51,353 bases of DNA, from NCBI GenBank assembly GCA_017448825.1, contig JAFSKR010000030.1, positions 1 through 51,353 of the forward strand. Reading direction: 5' to 3'. The DNA is from Bacteroidaceae bacterium (lineage in GTDB: Bacteria > Bacteroidota > Bacteroidia > Bacteroidales > Bacteroidaceae). The notes under the pieces are model-generated. The model was not told the DNA's origin and searched no databases. It was given only the letters and a program-made list of their open reading frames with translations. Positions 8,304 through 15,097 of the stretch are shown piece after piece; within the stretch, counting starts at the first letter, position 1; each line of letters begins with the position of its first letter. A program made the position numbers and the translations under genes.

Positions 8304-11300
8304 ATGGAAGATTTCGTACACTTGCACGTACATACGCAATATAGTATCCTTGACGGACAGGCTGCCATTCCGAAACTTGTTGATAAGGCTATCAAGAATG
8401 GAATGCGAGGCATGGCAGTGACTGATCATGGCAATATGTTCGGCATCAAGGAATTCTTTAATTACTGTAATAAGGTCAACAAGGAGAAGCCTGAAGGGGA
8501 AAAGTTCAAGCCCATCTTCGGGTGTGAGGTGTATTGTGCTCGCCGTGACCTTCATTCAAAGGAGAATAACGCCATTGACAAGAGTGGATGGCACCTCATT
8601 TTATTGGCAAAGAATGAGGTCGGTTATCATAATTTGGTGAAGATCGTCAGCGAGGCATGGGTGGATGGTTACTACCATCGTCCCCGAACCGACCACAAGT
8701 CCATTGAAAGACATCATGAAGGAATCATTGCTTCATCGGCATGTTTGGCTGGTGAGATTCCACGTTACGTCAGTCACGGACAAATAGAAGAGGCGGAGAA
8801 GTCTATCGAATGGTTCAAGCGCATTTTTGGTGAGGATTTCTATATTGAACTGATGCGGCATGAGGTGAAAGACCCGATGCAGAAAGCTAATAGGGAAGTT
8901 TACAGAGACCAAAAGGCCATAGAGCCAACTTTGATAGAACTGGCTCGCAAACACAATGTCAAGCTCATCTGCACCAACGACTCCCACTTTGTTGACGAGG
9001 AGAACGCCGAAGCGCATGACCGCCTGCTTTGTCTCTCCACAGGGAAGGATTTGGATGACCCCAATCGTATGCTTTATAGCAAGCAAGAGTGGTTCAAGAC
9101 CCGCGAGGAGATGAACGATGTGTTTAAGGACATCCCCGAGGCATTGAGCAATACGATGGAGATACTCGATAAAGTGGAAACCTATACCATCGACCATGCT
9201 CCCATTATGCCATTTTTTGCCATTCCTGAGGATTTCGGCACCGAGGAAGAGTGGAGGCAGAAATTTACAGGCGAGGACATCTTTAACGAGTTCACACGTG
9301 ATGAAAAGGGCAACGTGGTACTTTCACAGGAGGAAGCGGAGAAAAAGATTAAAAAGCTCGGTGGAATCGATAAATTATACCGCATCAAGTTCGAAGCCGA
9401 CTATTTGAAGAAAATCACATACGATGGTGCCAAAAGACTTTATGGGGATCCCATCCCCGACAATGTGAAAGAACTGTTGGACTTCGAATTGCATGTCATG
9501 AAAACGATGGGCTTTCCTGGCTACTTCCTCATTGTGCAAGATTTCATCAACTCGGCACGAAAGGAACTTGGCGTATGGGTGGGGCCAGGACGTGGCTCTG
9601 CGGCAGGTAGTGCGGTGGCTTATTGCTTGGGCATCACAAAGATAGACCCTATCAAATACGACCTGCTGTTTGAGCGTTTCCTCAACCCAGACCGTATCTC
9701 GCTTCCCGATATTGATACCGACTTTGACGATGATGGCCGTGGTAAAGTGTTACAGTGGGTGACAGAGAAATATGGTGCCGAGAAAGTAGCGCACATTATC
9801 ACCTATGGCACGATGGCCACAAAATTGGCTATCAAGGATGTTGGACGTGTGCAGAAAGTTCCCTTGGCAACGGTGAATGCGCTGTGCAAGGCGATTCCCG
9901 ACAAATTACCTAACGGTAAGAAGCTAAATTTGGCCAATGCTATCGAATGTATCCCAGAACTGAAAGATGCTGCTACGTCGCCCGACCCGTTGTTGCGTGA
10001 TACAATGAAATTCGCGCAGATGTTGGAAAATAATGTGCGTAACACGGGTGTACATGCTTGTGGCACCATCATTTGCCGTGATGCCATCGATGATTGGGTG
10101 CCTGTGAGCACGGCTGACGACAAGGAAACAGGTGAGAAACTGAGATGCACCCAATACGATGGTCACGTGATAGAGGAAACTGGGTTGATTAAGATGGACT
10201 TTCTTGGTCTGAAAACTCTCTCACAGTTAAAGGAGGCGGTGGCGAACATCAAGGAGAGCCTTGGTATTGACATCGATGTGGATGAACTTGACATTCAAGA
10301 TCCAGCTACCTATCAGCTTTATTGTGACGGACGCACCGTGGGAACGTTCCAGTTTGAATCGGCTGGTATGCAGAAATACCTTCGTGAACTTCAGCCCAAC
10401 GTGTTCGAGGATTTGATTGCCATGAATGCTCTCTATCGCCCTGGTCCGATGGACTATATCCCCGATTTCATCGACCGAAAACAGGGTAGAAAGCCTATTC
10501 AATATGACATCCCGTGCATGGAGAAATACCTCAAGGACACTTACGGAATCACTGTCTATCAGGAGCAGGTGATGCTTCTTTCCCGTCAGTTGGCAGACTT
10601 CACGCGTGGTGAGAGCGATGCGTTGCGTAAGGCAATGGGTAAGAAGAAGAAGGACATCGTTGACCAAATGAAGCCAAAGTTCATTGAAGGTGGCATCAAG
10701 AATGGGCACGACCCCAAGATTTTGGATAAGATATGGGCGGACTGGGAGAAATTCGCCTCGTATGCTTTCAATAAGTCACATGCCACCTGTTATTCGTGGG
10801 TGGCCTATCAGACGGCTTATCTCAAAGCCAATTTCCCTGCTCAGTTCATGGCTGCCGTGATGAGTCGTTCGCTCGATAACATTTCTGAAATACGCAAATT
10901 GATGGACGAGTGCAAGCAGATGGGCATCAATACTTTAGGGCCAGATGTGAACGAGTCAAGGCACAAGTTCTCTGTCAACGCCAATGCTGATATCCGCTTT
11001 GGTATGGCTGCCATTAAGGGTGTAGGAGAGGCAGCGGTGCAGGCCATCATCGATGAGCGCGAAAGGGGAGGCGCTTTTTCTTCCGTGTTTGACTTTTTCG
11101 AGCGTGTGAACCTTTCACAATGCACGAAGAAAAACATTGAAAATTTGGTGGTGGCGGGTGCTTTTGACAATTTCAAGGACTTTAGCCGTGAGACCTTCTT
11201 TGCATTAGGGCAAAAACCTGGGGAGAATTTCTTGGATGTGCTTGTGCGCTATGGCAATAGTTATCAGCAAGACAAATTCCAAGCACAAACTTCGCTTTTT

Positions 11301-12011
11301 GGTGGGATGGATGTGGCGGTGAGTCATCCTGCCATGCCTAAGAGTGTCCCTATTTGGGGAAACTTGGAACGCCTGAACAAAGAGCGGGATTTGGTGGGCA
11401 TCTACCTTTCCGCCCATCCGTTGGATGAGTATTCGGTCGTGCTCAAGCATGTTTGCAACGCGCACTTCAATCAGATTGATGAGCAGAAAGGTGAACTTGC
11501 CAAACTGAAAGAAGTCACCCTGGGGGGAATTGTCACAGGTGTGCGGACGGGTGAGACCAAGAAAGGCACCCCTTACGGCATCGTGAAACTGGAGGATTTT
11601 GAAGGCAATGGCGAGTTGGCGTTCTTTGGAAAGGATTGGGTGACCTATCGCAACTTCTTCGTGGAGGGGGCGTCGCTCTACATGAGGCTGAAGTTTGAGG
11701 CCGACCGCTTCCGTTCAGGTATGTACAATATGGTGGTTCTTTCCATCGATTTGCTTTCAGAGGTGAATGACAAACTTATCCAAAAGGTCACGTTTGATGT
11801 GCCGCTTGATATGCTGACATCGACGATGGTGGAAGACCTTGCTGAGATTGTCAAGAAAAACCCAGGTGAGGCAGAACTCATCTTCAACATCCATACTTCT
11901 GACAGTAACAAGGTGACGCTCATGTCGCGCACGGTGAAAGTGAGAATGGGGAAAACGCTGGGTCGCTACATCGACGAACATGAGGACGAGATGAAAGTAA
12001 GAGTAAACTAA
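8304..12011 (+). CDS. dnaE: DNA polymerase III alpha subunit
   Basis: This is the replicative polymerase catalytic subunit, 1235 residues, DnaE1-type. The N-terminal PHP domain starts with FVHLHVHTQYSILDG and contains AVTDHGNMFG. The polymerase core carries GPGRGSAAGS (about residue 425) and the catalytic aspartates in SLPDIDTDFDDDGR (about 467). It also has the fingers segment RPGPMDYIPDFIDRKQG and SHATCYSWVAYQTAYLKANF. A helix-hairpin-helix region follows (FGMAAIKGVGEAAVQAI), then an OB fold near 1070 (VTLGGIVTGVRTGETKKGTP). It begins a plus-strand run, 33 nt before trxA, and is divergent from rpoN. The PHP domain looks largely intact, so residual exonuclease activity is possible. Confidence 0.98.
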   Translation: MEDFVHLHVHTQYSILDGQAAIPKLVDKAIKNGMRGMAVTDHGNMFGIKEFFNYCNKVNKEKPEGEKFKPIFGCEVYCARRDLHSKENNAIDKSGWHLILLAKNEVGYHNLVKIVSEAWVDGYYHRPRTDHKSIERHHEGIIASSACLAGEIPRYVSHGQIEEAEKSIEWFKRIFGEDFYIELMRHEVKDPMQKANREVYRDQKAIEPTLIELARKHNVKLICTNDSHFVDEENAEAHDRLLCLSTGKDLDDPNRMLYSKQEWFKTREEMNDVFKDIPEALSNTMEILDKVETYTIDHAPIMPFFAIPEDFGTEEEWRQKFTGEDIFNEFTRDEKGNVVLSQEEAEKKIKKLGGIDKLYRIKFEADYLKKITYDGAKRLYGDPIPDNVKELLDFELHVMKTMGFPGYFLIVQDFINSARKELGVWVGPGRGSAAGSAVAYCLGITKIDPIKYDLLFERFLNPDRISLPDIDTDFDDDGRGKVLQWVTEKYGAEKVAHIITYGTMATKLAIKDVGRVQKVPLATVNALCKAIPDKLPNGKKLNLANAIECIPELKDAATSPDPLLRDTMKFAQMLENNVRNTGVHACGTIICRDAIDDWVPVSTADDKETGEKLRCTQYDGHVIEETGLIKMDFLGLKTLSQLKEAVANIKESLGIDIDVDELDIQDPATYQLYCDGRTVGTFQFESAGMQKYLRELQPNVFEDLIAMNALYRPGPMDYIPDFIDRKQGRKPIQYDIPCMEKYLKDTYGITVYQEQVMLLSRQLADFTRGESDALRKAMGKKKKDIVDQMKPKFIEGGIKNGHDPKILDKIWADWEKFASYAFNKSHATCYSWVAYQTAYLKANFPAQFMAAVMSRSLDNISEIRKLMDECKQMGINTLGPDVNESRHKFSVNANADIRFGMAAIKGVGEAAVQAIIDERERGGAFSSVFDFFERVNLSQCTKKNIENLVVAGAFDNFKDFSRETFFALGQKPGENFLDVLVRYGNSYQQDKFQAQTSLFGGMDVAVSHPAMPKSVPIWGNLERLNKERDLVGIYLSAHPLDEYSVVLKHVCNAHFNQIDEQKGELAKLKEVTLGGIVTGVRTGETKKGTPYGIVKLEDFEGNGELAFFGKDWVTYRNFFVEGASLYMRLKFEADRFRSGMYNMVVLSIDLLSEVNDKLIQKVTFDVPLDMLTSTMVEDLAEIVKKNPGEAELIFNIHTSDSNKVTLMSRTVKVRMGKTLGRYIDEHEDEMKVRVN

Positions 12012-12044
12012 CTATATTTTGTAACTCTATTAAAACGTAACATT

Positions 12045-12356
12045 ATGGTTATCAACGATTCAAATTACAATGAAGTGGTTGCACAAGGCAAACCTATGGT
12101 ATTGGACTTTTGGGCTACATGGTGTGGCCCTTGTCGCATGGTGGGTCCAATCATTCAGGAACTGGCTGACCAGTATGAAGGTCAAGTCATTGTGGGCAAG
12201 GTGAACATCGAAGAGGAAGCTGACGACCTTGTGTCACAGTTTGGCATCCGCAACATCCCGACCATCATCTACATGAAGGATGGTCAGATTGTGGACAAGG
12301 TGGTGGGTGCTGCTTCCAAAAGTGTGCTCGAAGAGAAACTTAAAGCTCTTTTGTGA
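12045..12356 (+). CDS. trxA: Thioredoxin
   Basis: A 103-residue single-domain thioredoxin with the redox motif WCGPC at residues 26-30 and the cis-proline loop RNIPTIIYMKDG. It has no signal peptide, so it should act in the cytoplasm as a disulfide reductase for enzymes such as ribonucleotide reductase. It lies 33 nt after dnaE, an arrangement that would link thiol supply to DNA synthesis. Its TGA stop overlaps the ATG of the next gene (TGATG). Confidence 0.96.
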   Translation: MVINDSNYNEVVAQGKPMVLDFWATWCGPCRMVGPIIQELADQYEGQVIVGKVNIEEEADDLVSQFGIRNIPTIIYMKDGQIVDKVVGAASKSVLEEKLKALL

Positions 12357-12718
12357 TGGCCGGCACTGACGATTCAATCCTCCGTGGTGCCCCCGAGGCT
12401 GCCTCGGCCATAGACAATGAAATCCTCAGAGGCGCGGAAGAAGACGCTAAAGAGGTTGCCTTCATCCAGAACTATATGGGCGTGGAGAACCGTGACCTGT
12501 TCACGGAAGAGGACATCTATTACTGCCTTGACGTTCTGTTCGAATATATAGACAATATGAGCGACCAAGCCGATGCCGATGGATTCATCGACATTGACAC
12601 GGAAGAGATTGCCAAACATATTCAGAAGAAGGCGAAAAAAGAAGGCATGGGGCCTTATGACCGCGATGCCTTGATTCTCTTGATTGATGCAGAACTGGAA
12701 TACAACGAAAAGAACTAA
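12356..12718 (+). CDS. Small acidic protein of unknown function downstream of thioredoxin
   Basis: A 120-residue, strongly acidic, soluble protein with no signal peptide and no Cys. I do not recognise a domain. The N-terminus repeats a short motif (DSILRGAPEAAS then NEILRGAEEDAK). The middle (FTEEDIYYCLDVLFEYIDN) looks helical, and DADGFIDIDTEE resembles an EF-hand-like acidic loop, although no full EF-hand is evident. The ATG at 12356 overlaps the trxA stop (TGATG); a GTG one codon earlier is less likely. Coupled to dnaE-trxA, it may act in the same physiological setting, but nothing in the sequence states a function. Its stop codon lies inside the hairpin at 12710-12733. Confidence 0.8.
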   Translation: MAGTDDSILRGAPEAASAIDNEILRGAEEDAKEVAFIQNYMGVENRDLFTEEDIYYCLDVLFEYIDNMSDQADADGFIDIDTEEIAKHIQKKAKKEGMGPYDRDALILLIDAELEYNEKN

Positions 12719-12733
12719 AGGCTTTTAGTTCTT
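12710..12733. terminator. Bidirectional hairpin that contains both convergent stop codons
   Basis: AAGAACTAAA (12710-12719) pairs perfectly with TTTAGTTCTT (12724-12733) around a GGCT loop. The plus-strand stop TAA is at 12716-12718 and the minus-strand stop of tsaE is at 12725-12727, so both genes end Lys-Asn-stop from the same palindrome. Confidence 0.75.
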
Positions 12734-13141
12734 CATTCTTACCACCCTCCCCCCATCCATCTCCTCCTCGATGGTGACCTTCACGGCATCGTCGGGGAGG
12801 AGATTTTCTATGAGTTCTGGCCATTCCATGAAGCATACATTGCCCGAATAGACATAATCCTCATAGCCGATGTCCAGCACTTCCTGCGCTTTCTTGATGC
12901 GGTAGAAGTCAAAGTGATAGATTGGCTCCCCGTGTCCGTTCATGTATTCATTCACGATGGCGAAAGTAGGTGAATTTATCACATCTTCCACCCCTAACTC
13001 CTCACACACCGCCTTGATGAAGGTCGTCTTTCCAGCTCCCATCTTCCCGTAGAAGGCAAAAACCTTGTTTTCGCCCATTTCATCGACGAATTTCTTGGCA
13101 GCCTTTTCGATTTCATCGATGTTTTTGATATAAATCTCCAT
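12725..13141 (-). CDS. tsaE: tRNA threonylcarbamoyladenosine biosynthesis ATPase TsaE
   Basis: TsaE is the P-loop ATPase that drives the TsaB-TsaD complex making the t6A37 modification of ANN-decoding tRNAs. The 138-residue protein has Walker [11 protein letters not shown] (residues 32-41), [10 protein letters not shown] (switch-like segment), HFDFYRI (Walker B-like region) and the late [11 protein letters not shown] motif. It lies 26 nt downstream of porX on the same strand and is probably cotranscribed with it. It ends in the shared hairpin with the gene after trxA. Confidence 0.96.
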   Translation of the reverse strand: MEIYIKNIDEIEKAAKKFVDEMGENKVFAFYGKMGAGKTTFIKAVCEELGVEDVINSPTFAIVNEYMNGHGEPIYHFDFYRIKKAQEVLDIGYEDYVYSGNVCFMEWPELIENLLPDDAVKVTIEEEMDGGRVVRMKN

Positions 13142-13167
13142 ACATTATCTTGGTGTCTTTTTCCGTT

Positions 13168-14718
13168 TTATTTTCTTCGTTTGCTTTGCATCGTTATCAG
13201 CGGTATCAGCATCTCCTCCATCGAGATGCCGCCATGCTGGAACGTGTTCTTGTAGTAGCTGACGTAGTAGTTATAGTTGTTGGGGTAGGCGAAGAAGTCA
13301 TCATTCTGGGCAAAGATGTAGGTGGTGCTGATGTTGGGCGAAGGAAGGAATGCTGCCTTGGGTGCTTTCAACTCATACACCTGCTTCTGGTTGTAGCTCA
13401 GGTTCTTGCCCAGCTTGTAGCGCAGATTGGTATTGGTGTTCTTGTCGCCTATCACTTTGATGGGGTTGTTCACACGGATGGAGCCGTGGTCGGTCGTGAT
13501 GATGATTTTCGCATTCGTCTTCGCCAGTTCCTTGAAGAGTTCGCGCACAGGCGAATTGTGGAACCACGAGGCAGTGATGCTGCGGTAAGCCCGTTCGTCG
13601 CTTGCCAGTTCACGCACCATCCTCGACTCTGTGCGGGCATGACTGAGCATATCGATAAAGTTGATGACCAGCACGTTCAAGTCATTGTTCATCAGGTTCT
13701 TGAACCTATCGACGATTTTCTCCGATTCCGACGAGTTGTTCAGTTTGAAATAAGAAAAGGTGTTCTTCCTGCGATAGCGGTCGAGTTGTGTCTGGATGAG
13801 CGGCTCCTCGTTCAGGTTCTTGCCCTCCTCCTCGTCTTCATCCACCCACAGTTCGGGGTACATTTGTGCTATCTGATTGGGCATGAGGCCTGAGAAGATG
13901 GCGTTGCGGGCATACTGCGTGGCGGTGGGTAGGATGCTGAGGTAGAGCTGTTCGTCAAAGATGAAGTCGTCTGCCAGTTCTTTCGAGATTTCGCGCCATT
14001 GGTCGTAGCGGAAATTGTCGAACACCACCAGAAACACCTTTTCGCCTTGATTCAGCAGGGGGAAGATGGTTTTCTTGAACACATCGGGCGACATCAGCGG
14101 GCGCTCCTCGCTGTTCTGCACCCACTGGAGGTAGTTTTTCCGCACAAACTTCGCGAACTCGTTGTTTGCCTCCGCCTTCTGCATTTTCAGCATATCCGTC
14201 ATCTCGCTGTTCGTCTCTGCCAGCTCCAACTCCCAGAATACCAGACGTTTATACACCTCTTTCCATTCCTCCAGCGTGTAAGAGTCGTTGATTTGCATGC
14301 CGATGTGGGAAAAATTCTGCTGATACCCCTTATTCGTCACCTCCGTCTCAATCTCCCGTTTGTGCAGATGCTTCTTCAGGGTCAGGAATATCTGGTTGGG
14401 GTTCACGGGCTTGATGAGGTAATCGGCGATTTTCGAACCGATGGCCTGATCCATGATATTTTCCTCCTCGCTCTTCGTCACCATCACAATCGGGATGGTC
14501 GGATTGATTTCCTTAATCATCGACAACGTCTCCAACCCGCTCAAGCCTGGCATATTCTCATCCAAGAAGATCAGGTCAAAATTGTGCTCACGGCACAGGT
14601 CGATGGCATCTTGGCCATTCGTTGCCGTTACGACCTCATACTCTTTTTTTTCGAGGAAGATGACGTATGCCTTCAGCAGTTCAATCTCGTCATCCACCCA
14701 TAGCAAAGTTCCATTCAT
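13168..14718 (-). CDS. porX: T9SS response regulator PorX (receiver + PglZ phosphatase-like domain)
   Basis: The protein has a CheY-type receiver domain at residues 1-120 (VDDE at 8-11, phosphoacceptor D53 in LIFLDENMPG, T81, K103 in YLIKPVNP). A linker and an alkaline-phosphatase-superfamily PglZ domain follow: FDNFRYDQW near 233, PTATQYARNAIFSG near 266 with the presumed catalytic Thr, and ITTDHGS near 409. This architecture and length (516 residues) match PorX, which with PorY and the sigma factor SigP controls type IX secretion in Porphyromonas. I chose the ATG at 14718 because it starts directly at the receiver; a longer frame from 14769 runs through the promoter. No histidine kinase porY is in the window. 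Confidence 0.93.
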   Translation of the reverse strand: MNGTLLWVDDEIELLKAYVIFLEKKEYEVVTATNGQDAIDLCREHNFDLIFLDENMPGLSGLETLSMIKEINPTIPIVMVTKSEEENIMDQAIGSKIADYLIKPVNPNQIFLTLKKHLHKREIETEVTNKGYQQNFSHIGMQINDSYTLEEWKEVYKRLVFWELELAETNSEMTDMLKMQKAEANNEFAKFVRKNYLQWVQNSEERPLMSPDVFKKTIFPLLNQGEKVFLVVFDNFRYDQWREISKELADDFIFDEQLYLSILPTATQYARNAIFSGLMPNQIAQMYPELWVDEDEEEGKNLNEEPLIQTQLDRYRRKNTFSYFKLNNSSESEKIVDRFKNLMNNDLNVLVINFIDMLSHARTESRMVRELASDERAYRSITASWFHNSPVRELFKELAKTNAKIIITTDHGSIRVNNPIKVIGDKNTNTNLRYKLGKNLSYNQKQVYELKAPKAAFLPSPNISTTYIFAQNDDFFAYPNNYNYYVSYYKNTFQHGGISMEEMLIPLITMQSKRRK

Positions 14719-14738
14719 ATCTTTTTGTCCTTTGTTTG

Positions 14739-14770
14739 CAAAGGTACGCATTTTCGCCACATTCACCAAA
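14739..14770 (-). promoter_or_regulatory. Promoter of porX-tsaE
   Basis: On the minus strand TTTG (14770-14767), 20 nt, then TACCTTTG (14746-14739) followed by C. This is a near-ideal Bacteroidota promoter about 20 nt before the porX ATG. It lies inside the longer reading frame, which argues for the downstream start. Confidence 0.85.
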
Positions 14771-14858
14771 CCCTCTCCTACTTTTTAAGTTTTATTACCA
14801 ATCCTTCCCCACATTCTCCATCCCGACACCTCCACCACCTCTCTGGAGGGGTGCCGTG

Positions 14859-14950
14859 CACCTCAAAAGCGGTATGAGTCACACCTCAAAAGCGGTATGA
14901 GTCACACCTCCAAAAGGGTATGAGTCACACCTCTTTAGAGGATGTGAGCG
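14859..14950. repeat. 23-bp tandem repeat, four units
   Basis: Units start at 14859, 14882, 14905 and 14928, exactly 23 bp apart. Each begins CACCTC and continues with AAAAG..GTATGAGTCA; the first two are nearly identical, the third has small changes and the fourth is degenerate. The array lies in the spacer between porX (its 5' side) and the end of porW, with no gene in it. Confidence 0.9.
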
Positions 14951-14966
14951 ACCCTCCGAAGTCCTG

Positions 14967-15017
14967 AAAGGCTGGCAACCCACGGACACGCCTCGCCTGT
15001 GAGTTGCCAGCCCTTTG
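14967..15017 (-). terminator. Terminator-like hairpin after porW
   Basis: GGCTGGCAAC (14970-14979) pairs with GTTGCCAGCC (15003-15012) around a 23-nt loop. It lies about 85 nt past the porW stop. The T-run on the minus strand is short, so termination may be weak. Confidence 0.6.
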
Positions 15018-15097
15018 TACGTGGCACCAGCTGATGTTACGACGCTGGAAACGTGTCGTTGCTTGATGCGGTGTGCCGATTGTTGTTGTGCTGGTTG

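Noticed and set aside
14719-14769. 17-codon N-terminal extension of porX
   Set aside because: The extension overlaps the porX -33/-7 promoter, and the receiver domain starts at the later ATG.
14859-14950. CRISPR array at either 23-bp repeat
   Set aside because: Units follow one another with no unique spacers, and no cas genes are present.
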